A stretch of DNA of 34,186 nucleotides from Candidatus Cloacimonadota bacterium (GTDB taxonomy: Bacteria > Cloacimonadota > Cloacimonadia > Cloacimonadales > TCS61): contig JAGGWK010000080.1 in assembly GCA_021157525.1 (NCBI GenBank), positions 1 through 34,186 on the forward strand, in the 5' to 3' direction. The translations under genes were made by a program, and so were the position numbers. The notes under the pieces are model-generated. The model had not been told where the DNA came from, searched no databases, and saw only the letters and a list, made by a program, of their open reading frames with translations. This document shows, piece by piece, positions 1 to 7,792 of this stretch (position 1 is the first letter of the stretch; each line of letters opens with the position of its first letter).

Positions 1-60
1 CAAAAGCCCTTTAATGTACCAACCCTCATCAAGAAAGTGCGCAGTATTTTAGACGCATAA
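1..60 (+). CDS. Response-regulator receiver domain, C-terminal tail (partial)
   Basis: The first 19 codons read in frame to a TAA at 58-60 and end KPFNVPTLIKKVRSILDA. A Lys-Pro pair followed by a helix of this shape is the end of a CheY-like receiver domain: the conserved lysine after beta-5, then alpha-5. The rest of the gene lies left of the window. It stops 8 bases before the histidine kinase start, so it is probably co-transcribed with it. It could be a stand-alone receiver or the C-terminus of a larger hybrid protein. The identification rests on a short stretch. Confidence 0.6.
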   Translation, partial: QKPFNVPTLIKKVRSILDA

Positions 61-68
61 GAGGCCAT

Positions 69-2159
69 ATGTATAAAAAAGAGCCCGGTCTTGAGAAGCG
101 GATATTTTCCCTCTACATCGGCATCAGTTCGATATTGATGTTACTGCTGGTAATAACAGAGTGGCAATTGGGGAAATACAAAATTACGCAATTTGAAAAC
201 CAATATATCACCAACGGTCTCCAAGACATGAATACCGCAACCACCGCTGCCCGACAGATCGTTTATTCTCACATAGACACCCTCTCCAACACCCCCACCC
301 TTTCCCGGCTTGTACGGTTCCAGCGAGAAGCTCAGATCCGTAGACTTTTTGAAAAGATCAAAACCGATACCGCCGTCAACTTCATCATCATAGACAAACA
401 CCAAAACATTTCCTGCTGTGAAAACTGGGAACCGATAAAATCCTCTGTAGCAGACATCCTGCAAAAAAGCAAAGACGGCTCTGGAGGCTTCTTCTATTCT
501 ATCGAGTCCGGGATATTGTATGCCATAGGGTACGCAGCACTTCAGTATCAGGATGCCTATATCGGCACCGCCATCTGTACCTATCCTGTGGGGAACACAT
601 CGGCTTCCGGTGAAGATATCACCGAGCTCTACTCCCTCTTCCCTCTGCCGGACGGTTTGGCGCAAAGATATTCTTTGCTGGAAGTGAAACATATCGACCA
701 GATAAACGAGCGGGTACGTTATTCATCCCGCAGCACCATCTATCGCATTTCTTCGGCCATCGCTGTAGGTGTGCAGCCTTTACCCGGTGTAAACAATGCA
801 ACGGGCGTGTTGGGAATGGTGCTGTATCATCGGGAATTCAATGACTTTATACAGCGGGGTTTGCGTTTGGCATTCCTCCTGATAATCGGCTTTTCGCTGA
901 TGTTGATGATCATCGTGGGAAATGTGGTGAGTAAAAGGACGCTCCATCCAGTAAAGTTGCTGAGCAAGCACATGCAAAAGATCAAGGAAAATCCCCGTCT
1001 GCTTCTGCCTTTTGACCATTCCTATCACGGGGTGCTGGGAGAGATGGTTGATACCTTTAATTCTATGAATAGATCTCTGGCAGACTATGGCCAATCGTTA
1101 CTTAATTACAAGGTGACCACCGATAATCTGGATGCCGGTGTTTTCTGGCTTGATAATGAATGGAAGATTACCTTTTGCAATCCGGCTTTAGCCGTCATTT
1201 TTGAGGCCTACGACAAGTATGATGTTGTGGGACGGCAGTTTTCCGATTTTATCGTTTTGGATAATCGTACGTTAAAGCGCGCTCTGGCAGGAGAAGCTCG
1301 GGTGCCGAATTATGTCTTGAAGATAAAGGACAAGACGAAGTACATCATTATCAATTTGCGGATGATCGTAGAAGATGATGCCAAAAAGATAGTGGGATCA
1401 ATTATAGACGTCACCAATGAATTGCAGGAGAAAAAAGCCCGTGAGACCTTGGAGATCGAACTGATTCGTAGCAACAAACTAGCGGAGATTGGCAGCCGGG
1501 TAGAAGGGATCGTGCACAATCTCAATTCACCGCTCAACACCATTTTAGGCTATGCCCAGCTTATGAAAAAAGTATATCCCGACAACCAGGATATCGACAA
1601 GATCATCGCTTCGGGCAAAGTCATTTCCCAAGATGTAAAATCCCTCTTCCGCAAGATACAGGAGGGAAGCATTTCCATGAAGCAACCGGTGGATGTGAAC
1701 AAAATTCTTCGTCAGGAGATAGAACTACTCAAGCACAATCTCTTCTTTAAACACCACGTCACCCTGCATCAGGAACTGGAAGAAAACATCCCACTCATCC
1801 TGGCAGTAAGTGGCGATGTAAGTATGTGTCTTTCTAATATTTTAAACAACGCCATTCAGGCACTGGAGAAACGGCCTACCAAGGAGATATCGGTAAAAAC
1901 TTTCACCTCCGGCAACATGGTCGCCATCCAGATACAAGATACGGGAATCGGGATTTCCGAGAGTAATTTCGATGTTATTTTTGAGCCGTTGTACACCACC
2001 AAGAAGAACAAAGGTGGCAGCGGATTTGGGCTGGGATTAGCCATCAGCAAACGCATTGTCGAAGACGTTGGCGGTAGAATAGCGGTAGAATCGCAGCACA
2101 ACCATGGTAGTATCTTTACAGTGTATTTTCCAAAGTACCTGAGGTCAAATGAGGAATAA
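69..2159 (+). CDS. Membrane-bound sensor histidine kinase (sensor-HAMP-PAS-HisKA-HATPase)
   Basis: This 696-residue kinase has a first membrane helix at about 12-30 and a long extracytoplasmic sensor region to about 265. A second helix at about 267-287 is followed by a HAMP-like linker to about 345 and a PAS-like domain at about 346-450. The phosphoacceptor is His483 in the motif GIVHNLNSPLN. The ATPase domain shows the N box around NILNNAIQAL (590-599), DTGIGI (624-629) and the glycine loop GFGLGL (652-657). All catalytic elements are present, so it should autophosphorylate. The ATG at 69 follows a GAGG at 61-64. Its stop overlaps the next gene's start (TAATG), so the natural partner is the NtrC-type activator that follows. 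By position and partner it could act like PilS for the pilin gene at 3999, although its sensor is not the six-helix PilS type. The signal is unknown. Confidence 0.92.
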   Translation: MYKKEPGLEKRIFSLYIGISSILMLLLVITEWQLGKYKITQFENQYITNGLQDMNTATTAARQIVYSHIDTLSNTPTLSRLVRFQREAQIRRLFEKIKTDTAVNFIIIDKHQNISCCENWEPIKSSVADILQKSKDGSGGFFYSIESGILYAIGYAALQYQDAYIGTAICTYPVGNTSASGEDITELYSLFPLPDGLAQRYSLLEVKHIDQINERVRYSSRSTIYRISSAIAVGVQPLPGVNNATGVLGMVLYHREFNDFIQRGLRLAFLLIIGFSLMLMIIVGNVVSKRTLHPVKLLSKHMQKIKENPRLLLPFDHSYHGVLGEMVDTFNSMNRSLADYGQSLLNYKVTTDNLDAGVFWLDNEWKITFCNPALAVIFEAYDKYDVVGRQFSDFIVLDNRTLKRALAGEARVPNYVLKIKDKTKYIIINLRMIVEDDAKKIVGSIIDVTNELQEKKARETLEIELIRSNKLAEIGSRVEGIVHNLNSPLNTILGYAQLMKKVYPDNQDIDKIIASGKVISQDVKSLFRKIQEGSISMKQPVDVNKILRQEIELLKHNLFFKHHVTLHQELEENIPLILAVSGDVSMCLSNILNNAIQALEKRPTKEISVKTFTSGNMVAIQIQDTGIGISESNFDVIFEPLYTTKKNKGGSGFGLGLAISKRIVEDVGGRIAVESQHNHGSIFTVYFPKYLRSNEE

Positions 2160-3586
2160 TGGGAATGAATCAGAAGGAATTTGAACGATACGGAAGTCGC
2201 GCCAAGATACTCATCGTTGACGATGAATCCAATACCCGGGATATTTTTTCGCGTCATCTGATGGATGAATATGAGATTGATCAAGCATCTTCTGCCCAGC
2301 AGGCTTTGCAAAAGCTCTCACGGAACGAGTATCATATTGCCATGACGGATTTGGTGATGCCCGGTGAAGATGGTCTGGCATTATTGAAAACCATCAAAGC
2401 TCAATGGCCCCAGGTTGCGGTGATCGTGATCAGCGGAAAAGCATCTATCGAGATGGCGGTGGAGGCGATGAAATCCGGTGCAGAGGATTTTATCGAGAAG
2501 CCGGTGGAAGATCTGGAATTGATCAAAATCGTGATTCGTAAGATATTAAGGGTGAAGTGGCAATCCGAAGAGATCAAACGGCTTCGCACCATTTTGGCCA
2601 AGGAATTTGACGCCTCATCCATCGTTGGTAACAGCCTGCCCATCCAGAAGATTTTGGAGAAAGTAAGAAAAATCGCGCCACTGGACACCACCGTGTTGCT
2701 CACCGGCGAAACCGGCGTTGGTAAAGAGATGTTTGCCGACCTGATATTTCGCAACAGCAACCGCAAAGAAAAGAAATTTGTAGCGGTGAATTGCGGCGGA
2801 CTACCGGAAAATCTGCTGGAAAGCCTGCTCTTTGGCCACAAAAAGGGCTCCTTCACCGGAGCTATCCGAGATAAAATCGGCTATTTTCAAGAGGCCAATG
2901 GGGGAACACTTTTTCTCGATGAGATCACCGAAACTACGCCGACCTTCCAGATAAAACTGTTGCGGGTATTGGAAAAAGGCGTTATCCGTGCCATCGGTGA
3001 CGATAGCGACCAGGAAGTAAATGTACGCATCCTGACCGCAACGAATAAAAACCTCTTGGAGGAAGTAGAAGCGGGGAATTTCCGCGAAGACCTCTATTAC
3101 CGCCTCAATGTGATAAATATCCACATCCCGCCTCTACGGGAGCGGGTGGAAGATATTAAACTCCTCGCCTCATTTTTTATAAAGACCTTTGCCCGTAAAC
3201 ACAACAAGCCAAACCTCAGCATCTCACTGGCCGCAATGTCTGTATTGCAGACCCGGGAATGGAAAGGCAATGTGCGGGAACTGAAAAATGCCATAGAACA
3301 CGCCGTTGTCTTGTGCGCTCACAACCAGATTTTGCCGGAAGATCTGCCTGCCCATATCCTTCAGAAAAAAAACCATTCCTACCGTTTTAATGACAATCTG
3401 CTGGATTTGCCCTTTGCCACTGCGAGAGATTCCTTTGAGAAGCATTACCTCGAAGCACTGTTAGAATCCACCCATGGAGACGTCTCCATGGCAGCCCAAC
3501 AATCGGGAATCAAGCGACAAAATTTGTATGAGAAGTTTAAAAAACATGAAATTAACATCGGTGCATTTCGTCCCAATGAGCAATAA
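2159..3586 (+). CDS. NtrC-family sigma-54-dependent response regulator
   Basis: This 475-residue protein has a receiver domain with an acidic pair at 21-22, phosphoacceptor Asp64 in MTDLVMP and a Lys-Pro pair near 114. The AAA+ domain follows, with Walker A GETGVGKE (183-190), the sigma-54 contact loop in the form GSFTGA (230-235), and Walker B in GGTLFLDEI (248-256). A Fis-type helix-turn-helix lies at about 444-469. The length is normal for the family. GAFTGA to GSFTGA is a tolerated variant in known activators. It overlaps the histidine kinase by one base, so the two form a cognate pair. A sigma-54 promoter lies 340 bases downstream of its stop, before the pilin-like gene, which makes that gene the obvious target (inference). 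This is the arrangement of PilS-PilR and pilA. Confidence 0.94.
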   Translation: MGMNQKEFERYGSRAKILIVDDESNTRDIFSRHLMDEYEIDQASSAQQALQKLSRNEYHIAMTDLVMPGEDGLALLKTIKAQWPQVAVIVISGKASIEMAVEAMKSGAEDFIEKPVEDLELIKIVIRKILRVKWQSEEIKRLRTILAKEFDASSIVGNSLPIQKILEKVRKIAPLDTTVLLTGETGVGKEMFADLIFRNSNRKEKKFVAVNCGGLPENLLESLLFGHKKGSFTGAIRDKIGYFQEANGGTLFLDEITETTPTFQIKLLRVLEKGVIRAIGDDSDQEVNVRILTATNKNLLEEVEAGNFREDLYYRLNVINIHIPPLRERVEDIKLLASFFIKTFARKHNKPNLSISLAAMSVLQTREWKGNVRELKNAIEHAVVLCAHNQILPEDLPAHILQKKNHSYRFNDNLLDLPFATARDSFEKHYLEALLESTHGDVSMAAQQSGIKRQNLYEKFKKHEINIGAFRPNEQ

Positions 3587-3610
3587 ATAAATCTACGCCT
3601 GAAGTTTCCC

Positions 3611-3659
3611 CGCCCATACATGGGAGAGGGTGGCTTGAACGCAGTGAAAGCCGGGTGAG
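3611..3659 (+). repeat. Two-hairpin interspersed repeat, copy 1
   Basis: The 29-base core at 3631-3659 begins TGGCTTGAACGCAGTGAAAG and ends GGGTGAG. Within it GGCTT and AAGCC can pair. It is preceded by a short imperfect inverted repeat (CCCAT/ATGGG). The core is identical to copy 2 and differs at three positions from copy 3 at 32592-32620. This looks like a REP-type extragenic palindrome. Confidence 0.8.
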
Positions 3660-3673
3660 ATTCCATACAGTTT

Positions 3674-3723
3674 CCCTCTCCTCGCAGGAGAGGGTGGCTT
3701 GAACGCAGTGAAAGCCGGGTGAG
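3674..3723 (+). repeat. Two-hairpin interspersed repeat, copy 2
   Basis: A perfect 9-bp stem (CCCTCTCCT at 3674-3682, AGGAGAGGG at 3686-3694, loop CGC) is followed directly by the 29-base core at 3695-3723, identical to copy 1. Copies 1 and 2 are in direct orientation, 64 bases apart start to start. Confidence 0.82.
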
Positions 3724-3741
3724 GTCCCCCCGCCCACACCC

Positions 3742-3763
3742 TGCAGGTTTGGAAAAACCTGCA
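3742..3763. repeat. Perfect 9-bp hairpin in the intergenic repeat cluster
   Basis: TGCAGGTTT at 3742-3750 pairs perfectly with AAACCTGCA at 3755-3763 across a GGAA loop. There is no T-run, so it is not a canonical terminator. Similar GCAGGTTT/AAACCTGC palindromes are familiar interspersed repeats in Bacteroidota-type genomes (from memory, not searched). Confidence 0.75.
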
Positions 3764-3774
3764 AGGTGGCCGGG

Positions 3775-3825
3775 CTTGTAATGTTTTTATGACACAACCC
3801 CGACTTGTAATGTTTTTATGACACA
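3775..3825 (+). repeat. Two-copy tandem repeat, 29-bp period
   Basis: A 22-base unit beginning CTTGTAATGTTTTTATGACA occurs identically at 3775-3796 and 3804-3825, separated by 7 bases. It lies about 100-150 bases upstream of the sigma-54 promoter, at the distance expected for activator binding. Whether it is a pair of binding sites or just repeat debris cannot be told from the sequence. Confidence 0.8.
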
Positions 3826-3922
3826 CACCAAACATGTCACACCAAAGGGATATTTTCAACAATACCCCCTATCTTCTTATTTTTTGGCTTTTTACAAATA
3901 AATTTTATTCCAGGATGCTATG

Positions 3923-3937
3923 TGGCACATCTGTTGC
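3923..3937 (+). promoter_or_regulatory. Sigma-54 (RpoN) promoter of the pilin-like gene
   Basis: The sequence TGGCACATCTGTTGC matches the sigma-54 consensus TGGCAC-N5-TTGC exactly. The -24 GG is at 3924-3925 and the -12 GC at 3936-3937, with the required 10 bases between them. Transcription should start near 3948-3949, leaving a leader of about 50 bases before the ATG at 3999. An NtrC-class activator is encoded just upstream. That coincidence makes this one of the best-supported regulatory sites in the window. Confidence 0.85.
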
Positions 3938-3998
3938 GTAGAGAAACAGTGTTAATAGAGTGAGTTAACAAAGACCCTAAAAAACAAGGAGGATAAGA

Positions 3999-4424
3999 AT
4001 GGGAACTCAACAGATTCTTTTAATCGTACTTAGTGTAATTATTGTAGGTGCTGCCGTAGCAGTAGGTATTCAGATGTTTAATGCGCAATCAACAAGTGCA
4101 ACACGTCAGGCTGTGGCTAGTGATCTTCAAAGTTTTGCTACTATGGCTATATCGTATCTTCAGACACCCGCAAGTTTGGGTGGTGGAAATAACTCCGGCA
4201 GCAAGAGCTTTGACGTTACTAAAACAGGAAAGTGGTTAGGTTTTGATACTAAAACAACTGCAGATAATGACACCTTTGCAAATGACAACGCCACATATGT
4301 GTTAACTATTAGCACAGGATCACTTGTTATCACTGCAACGTATAAATCCGATGGCACTACAACATCTACGACGACCATCCCTACAACAGCTAAAACTCTG
4401 GCTGATGTAACAGTAGCCCTGTAA
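3999..4424 (+). CDS. Pilin-like protein with Met-Gly start (probable major subunit)
   Basis: This is a 141-residue protein. It starts MGTQQILLIVLSVIIVGAAV, giving one hydrophobic helix at about 5-24 straight after the start, and continues as a small Thr/Ser/Gly-rich domain. The shape is that of a type IV pilin-like subunit, but there is no basic leader and no Glu at position +5. If cleaved by a prepilin peptidase, the leader would be just Met-Gly. It has a strong ribosome site (AAGGAGG, 3987-3992), its own sigma-54 promoter and a hairpin immediately after the stop, which fits high expression of a major subunit. The next genes encode a PilC-like protein and a PilB-like ATPase. I recognise similar short proteins only as conserved hypotheticals in FCB-type genomes, so the pilin role is inferred from architecture and context. 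Confidence 0.75.
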   Translation: MGTQQILLIVLSVIIVGAAVAVGIQMFNAQSTSATRQAVASDLQSFATMAISYLQTPASLGGGNNSGSKSFDVTKTGKWLGFDTKTTADNDTFANDNATYVLTISTGSLVITATYKSDGTTTSTTTIPTTAKTLADVTVAL

Positions 4425-4435
4425 CAGTACCTTTA

Positions 4436-4468
4436 TCATAGATGGCAGATATACTCTGCCATCTATGA
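4436..4468 (+). terminator. Perfect 14-bp hairpin after the pilin-like gene
   Basis: TCATAGATGGCAGA (4436-4449) pairs perfectly with TCTGCCATCTATGA (4455-4468) over a 5-base loop; TTTATAG follows. The T-tract is short, so this may be a partial terminator or an mRNA-stabilising hairpin that uncouples pilin levels from the downstream machinery genes. Confidence 0.7.
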
Positions 4469-4587
4469 TTTATAGTATGGAAAACGACTGAAATGCTATG
4501 ACTTAGACGCTCTCAAACCACATCAAATGATTTGCCGGTAATGGAGAATTTGAGATTCAGATAACCGGAGAACAGGAGGTAACGATA

Positions 4588-4665
4588 GTGGCAACCACTC
4601 AATATGCAGATGTATCACCACAACTGATTATTTCGTTACCGGAGAATAAGCAGGAACTTCAGTGA
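4588..4665 (+). CDS. 25-residue small ORF coupled to the PilC-like gene
   Basis: A GTG start at 4588 sits 8 bases after a consensus AGGAGG (4574-4579). It opens 25 codons (VATTQYADVS at the start, NKQELQ at the end) closed by TGA at 4663-4665. That TGA overlaps the GTG start of the next gene as GTGA. The ribosome site is better than that of the next gene, so translation of this short frame could deliver ribosomes to the PilC-like start. It has no recognisable domain. It may be a leader peptide, a small protein, or chance. Confidence 0.45.
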   Translation: MATTQYADVSPQLIISLPENKQELQ

Positions 4666-6008
4666 GTAATGAATTCAAGTATCAGGGCGTTGCCGCCAAT
4701 GGTAAAGCCATCCAGGGTGTACTGGTTGCAGATAGTTTGGGTAAGGCAAAGAAAAAAATTGAACAACTGGCACAACGGCACCGTGTAAAGATCAATACTA
4801 TTTCCCCCCGCAAAACCTTTCTTTATACCGTTACGCTGGAAAACAAAAAAAAGAAAATCAAAGGTAGACAAAGTGCCTTCAGCAAGGAAGAAGTAGCCCA
4901 GGCCCTCAAGAAAATCGGCTATGAAAATGCGAAGATAGAACCGGTACTCATTGATATTAAGCCCAAAGTAAGCCAGGATCAGGTGATGATGTTTGTGAAT
5001 CTCTGCTCCTTTTTACTCAAAGAGAAAATGAGCTATGATAAGATTTTACGACTCCTGGCAGAAGAAGAAAATAATCTTACCATGCGAGAAGCTCTAAAGA
5101 AAATAGAATCAGAGCTGAAGAAAGGGAAGGAAGGTACTGAAGTATTTAAAAAATACGAGCATGTCTTTGGTAAATTCCCGGCCTACATGCTGGGGCTTGC
5201 CACCAAGAGTGGTAACATGGCAGAAGTCTATGATGCCACAGCCAAGTTTATGGAGCGGGATGCCGAATATCGTAAAAGTGTTAAACAGGCATTGATTTCG
5301 CCAATGGCTACCGTAGCCCTAACGTTGGCCGCAGTTGCCTACTATGTACTCAAGATTTTCCCCGATACTGCCGGTATTTTCCTCAAATTTAACCTCAAGC
5401 TGCCGCCGATGACAGCCTTTACTCTGAAGATGAGTGATTACTTGCAGGCCACTTGGTGGATATGGCTCCTGGTAATTGCCATACCAATATCGGCTGTTCT
5501 CATGTGGTGGCGCACGCCAAAGGGCAAAGTGCAGCGAGATAAATTAATTATTAACCTCCCCATTATTGGTCACTTGATGCATAAGTCATCAATCGAGATT
5601 TTCTTCCGGGTTTTTGCTGCTATTTATTCGGGAGCAGAAAACAATATAGAGACCCTCTCTGCATCTGCAGAAGCCTGTAGAAATGCCTATATGGAAAAAG
5701 GGGTGAAAGAAATTGCCATCCCATTAATGCTGAAAGATGGTATGTCTCTAGTACCGGCATTGGCCAATGCCGATGTCTTTAACAGAAGCACTCTCAGCCG
5801 TCTCAAATCTGGCTCCGAAACCGGTAACGTTCTGGCGTCTGCCCGGCAGATTGCCAGCTTTTATGAAAAAGAAACCACCTATAAGATGGACAATCTCATC
5901 CAATACATACAAACCATCATCGGTTTCTTTATTGGTATTGTGATTACTCTTTTAACCATGGTATCGGCTGAAATTGCGTTAATCGATACCTCGAGCATGA
6001 TGAACTGA
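4662..6008 (+). CDS. pilC: PilC/GspF-like inner-membrane platform protein
   Basis: This 448-residue protein has three membrane segments, at about 211-231, 263-282 and 414-436, with the F-domain halves between them. Landmarks include LCSFLLKEKMS (114-124), FPAYMLGLATKSGNM and LKSGSETGNV (381-390), typical of the T2SF/PilC family. The N-terminus carries the usual PilC module (FKYQGVAANGKAIQG) and then what looks like a second, diverged copy at about 53-95. In a pilus it forms the inner-membrane base on which the assembly and retraction ATPases act. The GTG start overlaps the preceding small ORF, and the stop overlaps the ATPase start (TGATG), so it should be translationally coupled to both. The gene name is by family, not proven orthology. 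Confidence 0.9.
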   Translation: MSNEFKYQGVAANGKAIQGVLVADSLGKAKKKIEQLAQRHRVKINTISPRKTFLYTVTLENKKKKIKGRQSAFSKEEVAQALKKIGYENAKIEPVLIDIKPKVSQDQVMMFVNLCSFLLKEKMSYDKILRLLAEEENNLTMREALKKIESELKKGKEGTEVFKKYEHVFGKFPAYMLGLATKSGNMAEVYDATAKFMERDAEYRKSVKQALISPMATVALTLAAVAYYVLKIFPDTAGIFLKFNLKLPPMTAFTLKMSDYLQATWWIWLLVIAIPISAVLMWWRTPKGKVQRDKLIINLPIIGHLMHKSSIEIFFRVFAAIYSGAENNIETLSASAEACRNAYMEKGVKEIAIPLMLKDGMSLVPALANADVFNRSTLSRLKSGSETGNVLASARQIASFYEKETTYKMDNLIQYIQTIIGFFIGIVITLLTMVSAEIALIDTSSMMN

Positions 6009-7789
6009 TGTTGAAACTAACCCGCTACTCTGAACTCCTTCTGAAGAAGGGAATCGTTGAAAAAGACATCCTGGAAAAAGCAGCCATCATTCAAGCCGGA
6101 GAGGCCGAAAACCCGAGGAAACTGGAAGAGATCCTGGTAACCGATTTCAAGATAGACCACGACCTTGTATATGGCACATTGGCAGAGCTTTATGCCTTTC
6201 GTAAGATAAAGATCAACACCGAACAATTTGAGTCTAACCAGCTGGCAAAGACTAAAGAGTTGCTGAACAGTTTCCCGGAAAAGCTCCGTAATGAATTAAT
6301 ATACAAGAAGATCCTTCCTTACCGGGCATCCACAGGACGCAAGGGCTCTCTCATCGTATTGGCAGTAGATACCACCGACCGCATTGTGCAGCAAATACCT
6401 TTGCAAACAGAGTATAAAAAGTACGAAGTTGTCTATTGCCCGTTGGCAACCATGGAACAACTCATCGGCATGGTAGCTCCTCAGAAAAATGAATTTTTGG
6501 AGATTCTGGAAGAAGTCGGCGAACAGATGAACGAGCTTGACGATGTTTCAAAAGACTCCGGTTTAGACGAATATGCCCTGGATGAGGAGATCAATAAAAG
6601 CCTGCTGGTAAACCTTTTTGAAGGCTGCATTCTGGAAGCAGTACGCCGGGGAGCCAGTGACATCCACATCATGCCCTTCGGCCGCTCAAGCGTGGATTTC
6701 TATTTCCGGATAGATGGCAAACTGATGCGCTGGCATCGTCAGGAAAACACTTCCCCGGAAGCCATGGCCGCCGTGGTGAAAGACCGCAGTTCCGGGGTTG
6801 ACCGTTTTGAGCGGGACAACGCTCAGGACGGATTTACCCAGCGCCTGGTAGATGGCCATCTCATCCGTTTCCGTATATCCATCATACCTATCGTTTCATC
6901 GGAAATCGAGCGGCGCTACGAAAGTGTGGTTATCCGTGTTATTGATGACCGAAATGTGATCACCGATTTACGGAAACTGGGTTTCCAGGCCAAAGCTGAA
7001 AAAGACTTTTTAAAATCCATATCCAAATCAAAAGGGATTATCTTGGTTACCGGCCCCACCGGTAGTGGTAAAAGTACTACCTTGATGGCTGCGCTGTATA
7101 ATGTTATCGACCCATCAAAATGCGTGCTTACCGTTGAAGACCCGGTGGAATACGTTATCCGTGGCGCACGACAGCTCAAAATCAGTCATAAGATGAATTT
7201 CGAAGAAGCCATACGCGCCATTTTGCGTCATGACCCAGACATCGTGATGGTGGGCGAGATTCGTGATAAAATCACAGCAGAGATCGCCATCAAACTGGCA
7301 AACACGGGTCATCTCACCTTCTCTACTTTACATACCAATGATGCGCCCAGTGCTGTTTCCCGTTTGTACAAAATGGGTGCGGAGCCATTTTTACTGGCCT
7401 ATGCCATAAACATCATCATTGCCCAACGTCTGGTTCGCAAACTTTGCCCCGAATGTCGCCAACCCCTCAGCAAAGAAAAGTATCCTGCTGCCCTGGAAAT
7501 GGGCATCACACAAGAAGAACTGGATAAAGGACTGGTTTACGAAGCTGGCCCGGGATGCAAAAAATGTAATGGGGGCTACAAAGGTCGTGTAAATATCTGC
7601 GAAGCCCTTTACTTTACTCCCGAGATCAGACAGTCCATCGTCAATTCCGGCAAAGAAATTGACGAAGATGAAATACGCCGGATCGCTGAAGAGCAAGGTA
7701 TGCTCTCTTTGAAGGATTCCGGCCTCGACCGCATCCGCAACGGGCTCTCTTCTTTGGAAGAAATAGCCTACGCAACATCAGAGGATTAG
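6008..7789 (+). CDS. pilB: PilB/GspE-type assembly ATPase
   Basis: This 593-residue ATPase has an N-terminal MshEN/T2SSE_N-like region to about 155 and a linker to about 195. The ATPase core follows: Walker A GPTGSGKST (349-357), Asp box VEDPVEY (376-382), Walker B DIVMVGEIRD (411-420), and the His box around FSTLHTNDAP (438-447). A tetracysteine metal-binding insert (Cys480, 483, 517 and 520) is typical of extension ATPases (PilB, GspE) and absent from PilT. It would power subunit addition at the PilC-like platform. It overlaps the PilC-like gene by one base and is followed 3 bases later by a pilin-like gene. All catalytic motifs are intact. Confidence 0.95.
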   Translation: MLKLTRYSELLLKKGIVEKDILEKAAIIQAGEAENPRKLEEILVTDFKIDHDLVYGTLAELYAFRKIKINTEQFESNQLAKTKELLNSFPEKLRNELIYKKILPYRASTGRKGSLIVLAVDTTDRIVQQIPLQTEYKKYEVVYCPLATMEQLIGMVAPQKNEFLEILEEVGEQMNELDDVSKDSGLDEYALDEEINKSLLVNLFEGCILEAVRRGASDIHIMPFGRSSVDFYFRIDGKLMRWHRQENTSPEAMAAVVKDRSSGVDRFERDNAQDGFTQRLVDGHLIRFRISIIPIVSSEIERRYESVVIRVIDDRNVITDLRKLGFQAKAEKDFLKSISKSKGIILVTGPTGSGKSTTLMAALYNVIDPSKCVLTVEDPVEYVIRGARQLKISHKMNFEEAIRAILRHDPDIVMVGEIRDKITAEIAIKLANTGHLTFSTLHTNDAPSAVSRLYKMGAEPFLLAYAINIIIAQRLVRKLCPECRQPLSKEKYPAALEMGITQEELDKGLVYEAGPGCKKCNGGYKGRVNICEALYFTPEIRQSIVNSGKEIDEDEIRRIAEEQGMLSLKDSGLDRIRNGLSSLEEIAYATSED

Positions 7790-7792
7790 GCC

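Larger units (their letters stand above)
3587..3998. other. Repeat-rich spacer between regulator and pilin genes
   Basis: No plausible gene occupies this stretch. Open frames on the minus strand here read through the repeats and have no gene-like features. It holds two copies of a two-hairpin element, a 9-bp-stem hairpin, a two-copy tandem repeat and the sigma-54 promoter, each listed separately. NtrC-type activators usually bind 80-200 bases upstream of the promoter, so their sites would fall among these repeats; I could not define one. Confidence 0.7.

Noticed and set aside
3775-3825. Possible minimal CRISPR array
   Set aside because: Only two units with a 7-base gap; no spacer of normal size and no cas genes in the window.
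3445-3862. Open frames on the minus strand with PSP- and AFxAFKPP-like peptides
   Set aside because: They read through the two-hairpin repeats and the regulator's 3' end; similarity between them comes from the repeat copies, and they have no gene-like start or domain.
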